Notes under the pieces: model-generated | What the model was told of the DNA's origin: nothing | Database searches by the model: none | What the model saw: the letters and a program-made list of their open reading frames with translations, nothing else | Program-made: the position numbers and the translations under genes | Shown here: piece by piece, positions 39,297 through 47,272 of the stretch | How the letters are laid out: each line of letters starts with the position of its first letter | Position numbering within the stretch: the stretch's first letter is position 1 | Source: Microbacterium sp. H1-D42 | GTDB taxonomy: Bacteria; Actinomycetota; Actinomycetes; Actinomycetales; Microbacteriaceae | DNA length: 64,000 bases | Direction: 5' to 3' | Assembly (NCBI RefSeq): GCF_022637555.1 | Contig: NZ_CP093342.1 | Span: forward strand, 1,612,001 to 1,676,000

Positions 39297-39782
39297 TCAG
39301 GCCGCGATGTGCGAGATCAGGAACCAGCGGTCCTTCTCGAGGCCGCGCTGGATCTCGATCGCCACATCCTGGCTGGTCAGGTCGACCTCATCGAGGCCCT
39401 CGACCGCTGCCTTGATGTCGATGAGTGCGGCATCGATGTCGGCGATGACGGCACGCACCAGGTCATCCGAAGCCGTGAAGCCGGCCGGCACCTGGGTTGC
39501 GGCCGCCTTGGCGGCGACGGTCTGGACGCGGGCATCGATCGGCAGGCCGAGGGCGACGATGCGCTCCGCGGCAGTGTCGGCGAAGTCCATCGCGTGGGCG
39601 ACGAGAGTGTCGAGGAACTCGTGCACGCCGACGAAGTTCGCGCCGCGCACGTGCCAGTGCGCCTGCTTGCCGTTGACGACGAGCGCCTGCATGCTGTGCA
39701 CGATCGGCGAGAGGAACTGCGCTGCGGCTGCGGCAACGGTCGGGTCGACGGCGGTGCTGGGGATGGTCTGCGCCTTGCTCAT
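39297..39782 (-). CDS. dps: Dps family DNA-binding ferritin-like protein
   Basis: Dodecameric mini-ferritin that stores iron and protects DNA during stationary phase and oxidative stress. Ferroxidase ligands are visible in NGKQAHWHVRG and HEFLDTLVAHAMDFADTAAERIVALG; the third section is EKDRWFLISHIA. Length 161. ATG at 39782 with a strong GGAGGT site; a longer frame from 39827 is not supported. The short N-terminal tail has only one Lys, so DNA binding may be weak. Confidence 0.94.
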   Translation of the reverse strand: MSKAQTIPSTAVDPTVAAAAAQFLSPIVHSMQALVVNGKQAHWHVRGANFVGVHEFLDTLVAHAMDFADTAAERIVALGLPIDARVQTVAAKAAATQVPAGFTASDDLVRAVIADIDAALIDIKAAVEGLDEVDLTSQDVAIEIQRGLEKDRWFLISHIAA

Positions 39783-39935
39783 GAAGTACCTCCGGAAGTT
39801 ATCGCGTGGCCGACATCGCGGCCTCATTGACTACAACGGTACTCACCTCACACCATTCCGCAAGCAAGCGAAGGCAACGCTTACATGGGCGGTTCCGCCG
39901 CGGAATCACGCGGAAGTGAGGGTAGTCTCACCTAC

Positions 39936-40475
39936 ATGACCACCGCCTCTTCATCATCCGTCATCGCGCTCCCAGGCAAGGCGCCACTCATAGCCGGCGA
40001 CGCTTTCGTCGCGGACGGCGCCCGCATCGTCGGTGCCGTCACCATCGGTGCGGGGGCGAGCGTCTGGTACAACGCCGTGCTCCGCGCCGATTCGGCAGCC
40101 ATCACGGTCGGTGCGGGCAGCAACGTGCAGGACAACGTCTCGGTGCACGTCGACAGCGGGCATCCAGCGGTCATCGGCGAGAGCGTCTCGATCGGCCACA
40201 ACGCGGTCGTGCACGGCTGCACGATCGGCGACGGCTCGCTTGTCGGAATGGGCGCCGTCGTGCTCAGCGGTGCCGTCATCGGCCGCGGATGCCTGATCGC
40301 CGGCGGTGCGGTGGTGCTGGGCGGCATGGAGGTGCCGGATGGCTCGCTGGTCGCCGGGGTCCCGGCGAAGGTGAGGCGGGCCCTCACCGACGAAGAGCGC
40401 GCCGGGCTGATCCGCAACGCCGAGATCTACCTCGAGCACACCGCCACCCACGCGGCAGCGGCAACGCAGAACTGA
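39936..40475 (+). CDS. Gamma-carbonic anhydrase family protein
   Basis: Left-handed beta-helix protein of the gamma-class carbonic anhydrase (YrdA/PaaY-like) family, 179 residues. It has the metal-binding His residues (SVHVDSGHP, IGHNAVVHGCTIGDGSLVGMGAVV) and the hexapeptide repeats. Many members bind metal but show little carbonic anhydrase activity, so the reaction is unproved. The ATG follows TAGTCT (39923-39928) by seven bases and lacks a ribosome-binding site, indicating a leaderless message. Confidence 0.92.
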   Translation: MTTASSSSVIALPGKAPLIAGDAFVADGARIVGAVTIGAGASVWYNAVLRADSAAITVGAGSNVQDNVSVHVDSGHPAVIGESVSIGHNAVVHGCTIGDGSLVGMGAVVLSGAVIGRGCLIAGGAVVLGGMEVPDGSLVAGVPAKVRRALTDEERAGLIRNAEIYLEHTATHAAAATQN

Positions 40476-40488
40476 TCTGGGGCACCGC

Positions 40489-40494
40489 TAGGCT
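40489..40494 (+). promoter_or_regulatory. Candidate -10 of the tRNA(CAT) gene
   Basis: TAGGCT ending 9 bases before the mature tRNA 5' end; the same hexamer serves several leaderless genes in the window. Confidence 0.5.
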
Positions 40495-40503
40495 GGAACC
40501 CTC

Positions 40504-40580
40504 GGGGCGGTGGCCAAGCTGGTCAAGGCAGTGGGCTCATAACCCAACGATCGCGGGTTCAAGTCCCGCCCGCCCCACCA
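40504..40580 (+). tRNA. tRNA with CAT anticodon (probably tRNA-Met)
   Basis: Full cloverleaf of 77 bases including an encoded CCA. Acceptor stem ggggcgg / ccgcccc is fully paired, with discriminator A. Anticodon loop ctcataa has CAT at 40538-40540. T arm gcgggttcaagtcccgc is perfect. The anticodon stem has three consecutive G:C pairs (GGG/CCC), a trait of initiator tRNAs, but position 1 pairs with 72, unlike a classical initiator. Elongator Met is the best call; tRNA-Ile with lysidine-modified CAT is possible. Confidence 0.93.
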
Positions 40581-40632
40581 AGACAGCTGCTTGGCGACGT
40601 CTTCGAGATCGTCGCCTAGTAGTGTGCGCAAC

Positions 40633-40923
40633 ATGGGAACCCTCGAATACAACAGCGCCCGCCCGCCGATCAAGGTGGACGATGCGACTCTCGCGCACGT
40701 GAAGATCGTGATCGGGACGAAGCTCCGCCGCCAGGAGAGCTTCATGATGACGTGGCTGACGGAGAAGACGCCTGCCGGTCGCATCACCATCTGGATGCAC
40801 CCGGCCATTCCGCTGGTCATGGAGTTCGACGATCAGGAGATGCCCAAGATCGACGAGAGCAAGGTCGTGCAGATGATGGAACATCTCAACGCCCGCGGGG
40901 AGCTGGTGCTGGACCTCACGTGA
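40633..40923 (+). CDS. DUF7882 family protein
   Basis: 96-residue actinobacterial protein of the DUF7882 type, beginning MGTLEYNSARPPIKVDDATLAH and continuing with KIVIGTKLRRQESF. Members are frequently mislabelled 'ATP-dependent DNA ligase' in databases, but this protein is far too small and has no ligase motif. Function unknown; several paralogues per genome are common. TAGTGT (40620-40625) ends seven bases before the ATG, so it is probably leaderless, independent of the upstream tRNA. Its stop overlaps the next gene's GTG. Confidence 0.85.
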   Translation: MGTLEYNSARPPIKVDDATLAHVKIVIGTKLRRQESFMMTWLTEKTPAGRITIWMHPAIPLVMEFDDQEMPKIDESKVVQMMEHLNARGELVLDLT

Positions 40924-41153
40924 CCGACCTACCATCAGGTGTGATCGATTTCGTTCCTGGAACGCGCGTCGTCGTGCGCTACCTCCTGCCGACGGGGCAG
41001 GCGACGGACGCCCTCGGCATGCTGTTGGGGGCGGATGAGCGCTCGCTCACGGTCGACGGCAAGCGCGGCGTCGTGACCATCGACCGCACGACGATCGTCG
41101 CGGCGAAACAGGTGCCGCCCGCTCCGGAGCCCCGCCGCCGAGGGGCAGACTGA
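40920..41153 (+). CDS. Lone SH3-like domain protein (Rv0428c-type acetyltransferase N-domain)
   Basis: 77-residue protein beginning MTDLPSGVIDFVPGTRVVVRY and containing the beta-barrel pattern GMLLGADERSLTVDGKRG and TIDRTTIVAAKQVPP. This matches the SH3-like N-terminal domain found in front of the GNAT domain of Rv0428c-like acetyltransferases, but here no acetyltransferase domain follows. Either it is a naturally stand-alone domain, as appears common in this family, or a relic. GTGA overlap with the DUF7882 gene ties the two together. Confidence 0.75.
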   Translation: MTDLPSGVIDFVPGTRVVVRYLLPTGQATDALGMLLGADERSLTVDGKRGVVTIDRTTIVAAKQVPPAPEPRRRGAD

Positions 41154-41161
41154 CCGCTCCA

Positions 41162-41824
41162 TCAGTCGTCGAGACGTCGCCACTCGCCTTCAGAGATGAC
41201 GTTGACTCGTTTCCCCTCGACGGCGATGGCGGACTGATCGTCGAGGGCATAGCAGGGCCCGCCGATTTCACGTGCCCACCGCTCTGCTTCGGGAAAGGTG
41301 TTGTCGGGGAACACCCCGATGTGCGGGAAGATCGAGAAGTCGACGAGACCGAGCACGGTGTCATCGACCGCCCCCTGCCACCTTACGAAGTCGTCGCCGA
41401 TGCGCGGTGTCATGACCATGCTGCCGGCGCTCACGCCGACCCACACGGTGTCATCGAGCTCGGGGATCAGCCCGGCCAGCCCCGATTCCCGCATCCAGTG
41501 GCACAGGTAGGTGGCGTCGCCGCCGTCGACCAACAGCGCGTCAGCGTCCCGCACCCAGGGGATCCAGCGCTCGGCGCCGATCGATGACAGCGCCGTCAGT
41601 TCGAGCATCCCCACCGACTTCCAGCCCAGAGCGGTCATCCCACCCCACGGCGGGATGCCGGCCACCGTGCCGCGGGCCGAGAGCGGCCCGCACATCGGGT
41701 GGCCCCATTGTGCTGTCGGCACGACCAGTGCGTTCGCGTCGGCGACGGGCTTGCCGAGCATTCGCTCCAGTTCTTCCTGGATGCTGGTATTCGTCACTCC
41801 ACCTGATGTGAGCAGCAGCTTCAT
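41162..41824 (-). CDS. Peptidase E-like (S51) protein
   Basis: Class I glutamine-amidotransferase-like fold of the peptidase E / S51 family, 220 residues. The nucleophile Ser is in WVGVSAGSMVM; DADALLVDGGDATYLCHWM precedes it and HIGVFPDN follows with the likely His. Substrate unknown; relatives cleave Asp-dipeptides or cyanophycin. I choose the ATG at 41824 (MKLLLTSGG); a longer frame to 41914 overlaps the divergent gene's start region. The start is 55 bp from the divergent YihY gene. Confidence 0.86.
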   Translation of the reverse strand: MKLLLTSGGVTNTSIQEELERMLGKPVADANALVVPTAQWGHPMCGPLSARGTVAGIPPWGGMTALGWKSVGMLELTALSSIGAERWIPWVRDADALLVDGGDATYLCHWMRESGLAGLIPELDDTVWVGVSAGSMVMTPRIGDDFVRWQGAVDDTVLGLVDFSIFPHIGVFPDNTFPEAERWAREIGGPCYALDDQSAIAVEGKRVNVISEGEWRRLDD

Positions 41825-41879
41825 GTCTGAATTCCTAGTTCGTAGCGGACCGGAGCGCAAGCCGGGCCAGACTGGAGCC

Positions 41880-42878
41880 ATGGGGACGGACTCACCGACG
41901 AACACCGAAGCCACGCACCGCGACCAGGGCGCGCTCGTGCTGCGGCGCGTGGCACGCGGCTTCTTCCGAACCTCGTCGCCCGATGCGGCGGCGAGTCTGA
42001 CGTTCTACACCGTGCTGGCGCTGATCCCCGCCCTGATTGCGGCCTTCTCGCTGATCGGCATCGTGGGGGAGAAGAAGGACGCGGTGCGCGCAGTACTGGA
42101 CATCGCCAAGGATGTGCTCCCACCGGACGTGCTGGAGGGTGTGGGTGGCGCGATCGAGCAGGTCGCCGCGGCCGCCGGGGCCGGGTGGGTGCTCGTGGCA
42201 TCGCTGGCGATCGCACTGTGGTCGGTCGCGCGTTACGTCACCGGGCTCGGCCGTGCCGTCAACCGCATCTACGGCGTACCGGAGGGGCGGATGCTGTGGA
42301 AGGCGAAGCCCGTGCACCTGCTCGTCACCCTCGCCGTCTTCGCACTGACTGCGGTCGCCGTCGTGATCGCCGCACTCAGCAGGCCGCTGGCGCAATCGGT
42401 CGGCGCCGCGGTCGGCGCGGGCGAGGTCGCACTCACGATCTGGCGCGTCGTCCGCTGGCCGGCGCTGCTGTTCGTCGTCATCCTCGTCGTGGCGGTGCTG
42501 TACTACTTCGCCCCGAACGTCGCGCACCCGCACTTCCGTCTGGTCAGCGTCGGCGCCATCATCGCCGTGGCGCTGTTCGCGCTGGCATCCGTCGGCTTCG
42601 CGGCGTACGTTCGCAACTTCGCGGACTACGACCGGCTCTACGGCTCGTTCGCAGGCATCATGATCTTCCTGGTGTGGCTCTGGATCGGGAACATGGCACT
42701 CCTGCTCGGCGCGCTGTTCGACGCCGAGCTCGAGCGCATCCGAGAACTCCGTGCCGGCATGCCCGCCGAACGGGATCTGCAGGTGGAGCTGCGAGACACG
42801 TCGCGCGTGGAGCGGAACGCCCGCAACGATGCCGCGGATGAGCGGGCGGCCCGCCGATTCAGGCGGTCTCGCCGCTGA
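41880..42878 (+). CDS. YihY/BrkB family membrane protein
   Basis: Integral membrane protein of 332 residues, formerly called ribonuclease BN by mistake. Six hydrophobic segments are seen, with the motif SPDAAASLTFYTVLALIPAL at the start of the first, a GSFAGIMIFLVWLWIGNMALLLGA segment near the end, and an Arg/Glu-rich cytoplasmic tail. Function unknown; transport has been suggested for the family. CAGACT (41868-41873) ends six bases before the ATG, with ggag in the spacer. Confidence 0.9.
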   Translation: MGTDSPTNTEATHRDQGALVLRRVARGFFRTSSPDAAASLTFYTVLALIPALIAAFSLIGIVGEKKDAVRAVLDIAKDVLPPDVLEGVGGAIEQVAAAAGAGWVLVASLAIALWSVARYVTGLGRAVNRIYGVPEGRMLWKAKPVHLLVTLAVFALTAVAVVIAALSRPLAQSVGAAVGAGEVALTIWRVVRWPALLFVVILVVAVLYYFAPNVAHPHFRLVSVGAIIAVALFALASVGFAAYVRNFADYDRLYGSFAGIMIFLVWLWIGNMALLLGALFDAELERIRELRAGMPAERDLQVELRDTSRVERNARNDAADERAARRFRRSRR

Positions 42879-42912
42879 CGAACCCGCCTCAGTCGGCCAT
42901 CTGCGGTTCGCG

Positions 42913-44160
42913 TCAGCGCACCGAGCGACTGTCGGCGATATCGAACAGCCGCTGCAGCACTGGGCCCGCGCGCAGGCCGTTGTGCTCGTGCTCGTTGGTG
43001 ACCCACGGATGCACGCCGGGCAACAGCTGCGCGGTCTCCATCGAGAACTCGTACGGCACGTATGCGTCGTTCAGGTAGACCGCGGCGGCGCCGGTGACAC
43101 CGGAAGCGGCGATGGCCTCGGCATCGTAGATCTTCGGCCACTCGTGCTCGGCGAGGATCATCGCCACCTCCCGCCACGGTTGGAACGCCGGCACGGTCTG
43201 GGTCCAGTCCGAGCGGATGTGCTCGCCGGTGAACAGCGTCGGGTCCGCGTCGAAGGCTGCCGGCGTCATGCGCTCCGCCGACCAGCGGGTCGCCTGACCA
43301 GACGCATAGCTCGACTCGTGGAAAACGAAGTACAGCGGGTTGCGGCCGTCGTAGGGCATCGCCGCCTGCAGGTCGTAGCGGAACGCATTCGTGCGGGGAT
43401 CCAGCTCCAGCAGCGACCACAGCGTCTGCCATCCGTCGTTGGTGCCAAGTGCCGAGCCGGCGGAGCGCAGCCGCGAGACCGAGACGACCTCGCCGTCAGG
43501 CAGCACGATCTCGCCTGCCTCAGCCATCTCGACGAGCGCGCGCATCCGCTCGCGGTGCTCTGGGAAGCGCCGATAGTAGCGCTCGGATGCTGACTGCATC
43601 TTGTCATAGCAGAGCGCGTACACCTCGTCGGGGTGACGGTCGACGGTGCTGAGACCGCCGGTGATGAACACGCGGTCGAGTGACGACGCATCGGTCGTCA
43701 GGTAGGCGAGCGTCGTGAACCCGCCGAAAGACTGGCCGAGCAGATTCCATGTCGGGGCGCCGAGCTCGACGCGCAGGGCCTCGGCATCCCGCACGATCGA
43801 GTCCGCGCGCAGGTGCGTGAGGTACTCGGCTGCGGCCTCTGCGCCGAGGGTCAGCAGATCGTCGCTGACGGGAGTCGAGCGGCCGGTGCCGCGCTGGTCG
43901 AGCATGACGACGCGGTAGTGCTCCAGGGCCGTGTCCAACCACATCGGCGAGGTCGGCGAGTGGAACGCGCGTGGCGCCTCGTGACCAGGACCGCCCTGCA
44001 AGAAGACCAGATAGGGCAGATCCTCGCCGCCACGGCGGGAGATCACGGCGGCGAAGATCTCGATGGTGCGGTCATCGGCAGCATCCGACCACACCAGCGG
44101 CACCGTCAGACGGTGCTCGACCACGGTCAGGTCCTGCATCCGGCGAACAACAGCGGTCAT
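42913..44160 (-). CDS. Proline iminopeptidase-like alpha/beta hydrolase (S33)
   Basis: Serine aminopeptidase of the S33 family, 415 residues, probably removing N-terminal Pro or hydrophobic residues from peptides. Landmarks: oxyanion loop FLQGGPGHEAPR, YRVVMLDQRGTGRS, nucleophile Ser in GQSFGGFTTLAYL, and a late His in NEHEHNGLRAGP. The ATG at 44160 shares its last base with the TGA of the DUF262 gene; a GTG one codon upstream is equally possible. Same operon as the DUF262/DUF1524 protein. Confidence 0.9.
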   Translation of the reverse strand: MTAVVRRMQDLTVVEHRLTVPLVWSDAADDRTIEIFAAVISRRGGEDLPYLVFLQGGPGHEAPRAFHSPTSPMWLDTALEHYRVVMLDQRGTGRSTPVSDDLLTLGAEAAAEYLTHLRADSIVRDAEALRVELGAPTWNLLGQSFGGFTTLAYLTTDASSLDRVFITGGLSTVDRHPDEVYALCYDKMQSASERYYRRFPEHRERMRALVEMAEAGEIVLPDGEVVSVSRLRSAGSALGTNDGWQTLWSLLELDPRTNAFRYDLQAAMPYDGRNPLYFVFHESSYASGQATRWSAERMTPAAFDADPTLFTGEHIRSDWTQTVPAFQPWREVAMILAEHEWPKIYDAEAIAASGVTGAAAVYLNDAYVPYEFSMETAQLLPGVHPWVTNEHEHNGLRAGPVLQRLFDIADSRSVR

Positions 44161-46157
44161 CACATCACGTTCCCTATGTAGGAGTACTTGACGAACACCT
44201 CGGCGGCGATGCCGGACTCTTCCAGCACGCCCTGCAGGGCCGTCATCATGTAGTTCGAGTCCCAGCCCATGTAGAGGAAGTGCGACTCATCGAGGGCATC
44301 CCAGTGCCCCTTCCACGCCATCTCCTCGTAGATCGGACCACCGTGCTTCGCACTGTACGCCAGAGCGGACGCGCGGTCATCCGTCCAGGCGCGGCGGAAG
44401 ATCCGGTTGAACAGGGCTCTGACGTCCTTGATCTCCCAGTGCTCGCCGCGGTACTCGCAGTAGTCGAACTCGCGGTCCCAGCCGACCGGCCAGCCGCGAC
44501 GGCGCACGGCGTCGAGCACCGGCGTGAGCCCATCGTCATCGATCTCGGGCAGCGCAGGGCGAGCCCAGATGCGCACGAACTGCTCGGTGAGCCGTACGGT
44601 GCGTGCCGCGATCGCGGCCGTGTTCCACACCGCGATGTCGGCGAGATCGCGTGTGGCAGGCACCGCGCTGCGGGCGTAGGCGTCATCGCGCTTGACCGGG
44701 AAGGATGCCCCGAAGACGCGTTCGGTGAGACGCTGCTCCAGCAGGGTGAGGTTGCCGAGGGTCGGGGCCAGCGCACGGTGGCTGTTCTGCTCATCGTCGC
44801 TGTACTCCTTCCACAGCCTGACACCGTCGCCACTCCAGGAATCCGCGGGCACAGCGGGGACGATGCTCTCCACGTCGAAAGCGTCGGCGTCTCTGACGTC
44901 TTCGATGCGGCTGAGCACGTACACGGGGTGGGGGAGCTCGCCGTACTTCAGCACAGCGCTCACCCGCTCATCGGACGGCGTGATGCGGGCCACCGCTCGC
45001 ATCAGCGCCTCGCGGCTCTCCTGACGCGCGCGGCACAGCCTGGCGACGAGGCGGTCGGTGGGAAGCCCGACCACGGCACGGCGCAGGAACATCGCCTGCG
45101 CCCACTCCATCACCTCGATCAGCTCTGCCCGGCTGATCGCACCGCGGCGGTGGTCGCCGTAGGCGCTCATCACGAGTGGGTAGGTGGCGCGTCCGAAGGT
45201 GTTCAGATGCTCGAGGTGGCGCCGGATCTCAGCATCCGACTCGCCCTGCGGATTCAACAGGATTCCGTAGATCTCGGCATATTCACGCCAGACGGCGGCG
45301 TCAGCTCGCAGTTTGTCGACGTCGAGCCGCGGGAATGAGCCGCGGAACGCGGCGTACACGCCGTGCTCGCCGGCGGCGTCGATCTCGCGGCCGAGCATCA
45401 TCACCAGGTAGTGCCGCCAGAACGCGCCGATGGCCTCGCCGGTGGCGCGTTCGATGGGCAACCAGAACTTCTCCTCGATGCGCAGCTGCTCGGCGTGCGA
45501 GAGCCCCATCAGGATGTAGTTGTGGATCAGCTCGTGATCGCGCAGCGGCTGGCCCGTGGAGTTCAGGCTCTCGAAGATCTGCTGCGCGTTGGCCGCAGCG
45601 CCCAGCGTGATCGAGACGTGCTCGAGCTTCTGCAGCCCGCGCCAAACGGCCGCGGCCTCGTCGGCATGCACCTGACTGCGGAAGAACGCGTAGTTGTCGT
45701 CGAAGCGCGACTCGCGGTCGGCGTCGTCCCGACGGTCGAGCACAACCGACTCGTACAGGTCGGCCCAGGCGTGGTGCGGGCGCAGCTTGGTGCGGCCAGG
45801 GTCGTCGGCGCGCACGAGCACGCGCTCCAGCTCGGATGCCATCGCCGGATCGCTCTCGCGCACGGCGTGGTGCAGAGCGGCGATCAGCAGCATGACCGTT
45901 GTGATCCGCTGCTGGCCATCGATCAGGATCAGGTCGCCGCCCTCGGCATCCCTGCCCGAGAGGATCGAGCCGATGAAGTGCCGATGCGCGTCGTCCTCAC
46001 CGGCGACGGCCCGCACATCCGAGAGCAGCTTCTCGCATCCGCCGATATCCCACCGGTACTGGCGCTGATACACCGGCACGACGATGTTCGTCGTGGGGGC
46101 GGCGAGCCATTCGATGGTGCCGGTTGCGGTCGCTTCGACATTGGTCGCCGTTGCCAT
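44160..46157 (-). CDS. DUF262/DUF1524 protein (GmrSD-like), altered nuclease motif
   Basis: 665-residue protein of the GmrSD-like family, whose members include modification-dependent type IV restriction enzymes. The N-terminal DUF262 domain is intact: VPVYQRQYRW (28-36), HFIGSI, DGQQRITT (80-86) and IFESLNSTGQ (195-203). The DUF1524 region also appears (LGNLTLLE at 468-474, FPVKRDDAYARS at 486-497), but the usual E-H-I-L-P-Q is E-S-I-V-P-A (430-435), so the expected catalytic His is Ser431. A C-terminal domain of about 110 residues follows. Conventional GGAGGA site before the ATG. It is coupled to an aminopeptidase gene; no methylase or other restriction gene is near. Confidence 0.85.
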   Translation of the reverse strand: MATATNVEATATGTIEWLAAPTTNIVVPVYQRQYRWDIGGCEKLLSDVRAVAGEDDAHRHFIGSILSGRDAEGGDLILIDGQQRITTVMLLIAALHHAVRESDPAMASELERVLVRADDPGRTKLRPHHAWADLYESVVLDRRDDADRESRFDDNYAFFRSQVHADEAAAVWRGLQKLEHVSITLGAAANAQQIFESLNSTGQPLRDHELIHNYILMGLSHAEQLRIEEKFWLPIERATGEAIGAFWRHYLVMMLGREIDAAGEHGVYAAFRGSFPRLDVDKLRADAAVWREYAEIYGILLNPQGESDAEIRRHLEHLNTFGRATYPLVMSAYGDHRRGAISRAELIEVMEWAQAMFLRRAVVGLPTDRLVARLCRARQESREALMRAVARITPSDERVSAVLKYGELPHPVYVLSRIEDVRDADAFDVESIVPAVPADSWSGDGVRLWKEYSDDEQNSHRALAPTLGNLTLLEQRLTERVFGASFPVKRDDAYARSAVPATRDLADIAVWNTAAIAARTVRLTEQFVRIWARPALPEIDDDGLTPVLDAVRRRGWPVGWDREFDYCEYRGEHWEIKDVRALFNRIFRRAWTDDRASALAYSAKHGGPIYEEMAWKGHWDALDESHFLYMGWDSNYMMTALQGVLEESGIAAEVFVKYSYIGNVM

Positions 46158-46265
46158 GACTGCGTGATTCCTCCGTGCGGCGGGAAGACGTGAGCCGCCG
46201 GGACGAGTCTAGTCGCGGGCTGTTTTTATCCGGTCGAGCTCTGGGGAGTGTTCAGGGGTCGGAGG

Positions 46266-46277
46266 TAGGCTTGCCTA
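46266..46277. promoter_or_regulatory. Iron-box-like palindrome upstream of the HxD oxygenase-like gene
   Basis: TAGGCTTGCCTA is a perfect inverted repeat (TAGGC / GCCTA) extended to GCCTAA on the right. It resembles the core of DtxR/IdeR iron boxes (TTAGGTTAGCCTAA-like), 54 bases before the start of a probable iron enzyme. Only the inner half fits; the outer arms do not. Confidence 0.4.
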
Positions 46278-46330
46278 AGTAGGACCTGTTAAAACGTGCT
46301 GGTCCGCTACGAAAGGACATGATTCAGATC

Positions 46331-47104
46331 ATGGGATACATCAAGTCTGCGGCACTCGAAGACAAGGGTTTCGTCATTCTCGACAGCTACGGCGGAGAGA
46401 TGGACCCTGCGGAATGGCTCGACATCGAGTATGTCGACTGGAAGTCCTCGGGTGACACGCGCTTCTCGCCGCTGGCGAGCGCCAAGGGTGAGATCGAGTG
46501 CAACGGCTTCTGGAACCACAAGCCGCCGCGCACCGACAAGGACGGCGTCTGGATCGACTCGCAGACCGCTCTCGCGCCGACGCTGACCGCGCGCGCGAAG
46601 GAGCCGGGTGCAAACGTCGGTCGCTGCCGTGTCATCGAGCTGCAGCCCACGCCCTACGGCGAGTGCCTGTACAACCTGCACCAGGATGACAACAACCGTC
46701 TGAACCCCGACGGCACCGGCTGGGTCGTTCGCGGATTCTTCAACCTCACCGACGACAAGGACAGCTACTTCGTCCTTCGTGAGAACCGCACCGACCCGAG
46801 TATCGAGTACCGCATCGCCCTGCCGGCCGGCGCGCAGCTGATCGTCGACACGCAGCGTCTGTGGCACGCCACGACCCACAACGGCACCGACCCGCGCTAC
46901 TGCCTGATCACGTCGTGGACCTCTGGCCCCGAGCTCGACGCCTACATCGCGAAGTACAACGGCACCGACCAGCACGAGCAGGTCGAGGTCGCTCAGGACG
47001 TGCTCGAAGCCGGCTACGCCGAGCAGGCCCGCAAGGATGCTGCTCGCGACGCCTACTACGCCGCGAAGGGTCAGCAGGCGAAGCTCGCCATGAGCGAGGC
47101 CTGA
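46331..47104 (+). CDS. HxD...H oxygenase-like protein, unknown function
   Basis: 257-residue soluble protein I cannot name. The core reads like a non-haem Fe(II)/2-oxoglutarate oxygenase: His117-x-Asp119 in YNLHQDDN, His179 in DTQRLWHAT, and Arg189 in DPRYCLITSW at the place where 2-oxoglutarate is usually bound. The C-terminal 55 residues are a charged, Ala-rich helix. The start could be the ATG at 46319 (SD gaaagga too close) or 46331 (spacing 13); I use 46331. It has its own promoter region with an iron-box-like palindrome and ends at a strong terminator, so it is a single-gene unit. Confidence 0.75.
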   Translation: MGYIKSAALEDKGFVILDSYGGEMDPAEWLDIEYVDWKSSGDTRFSPLASAKGEIECNGFWNHKPPRTDKDGVWIDSQTALAPTLTARAKEPGANVGRCRVIELQPTPYGECLYNLHQDDNNRLNPDGTGWVVRGFFNLTDDKDSYFVLRENRTDPSIEYRIALPAGAQLIVDTQRLWHATTHNGTDPRYCLITSWTSGPELDAYIAKYNGTDQHEQVEVAQDVLEAGYAEQARKDAARDAYYAAKGQQAKLAMSEA

Positions 47105-47122
47105 GCCCCCCTCGCCCCGTTC

Positions 47123-47162
47123 AGCGACGGCCTCGATCCTCGGATCGGGGCCGTCGCTTTTT
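47123..47162 (+). terminator. Rho-independent terminator after the oxygenase-like gene
   Basis: Long stem with outer arms agcgacggcc (47123-47132) and ggccgtcgct (47149-47158), inner cgatc/gatcg pairing, followed by TTTTT. The clearest intrinsic terminator in the window. Confidence 0.92.
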
Positions 47163-47272
47163 CCCGGCGCTCACCGCACGGATGGGCGTTGCGATCACTA
47201 CGATCGAAGTGAGTACAGCCTCGCTCGGAGCGCGGTGCACGCGCGTCGAGGCTGCTCGCTGAGGAGGAGCTC

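Noticed and set aside
40488..40820. Minus-strand frame with the phrase DLNPRSLGYEP
   Set aside because: This phrase is the typical antisense translation of a CAT tRNA; not a protein.
40633..40923. ATP-dependent DNA ligase
   Set aside because: The name circulates for this family, but a 96-residue protein without the KxDG motif cannot be a ligase.
44160..46157. Complete type IV restriction system
   Set aside because: No partner subunit, the catalytic His is missing, and the neighbour is an aminopeptidase; only the family relation is claimed.
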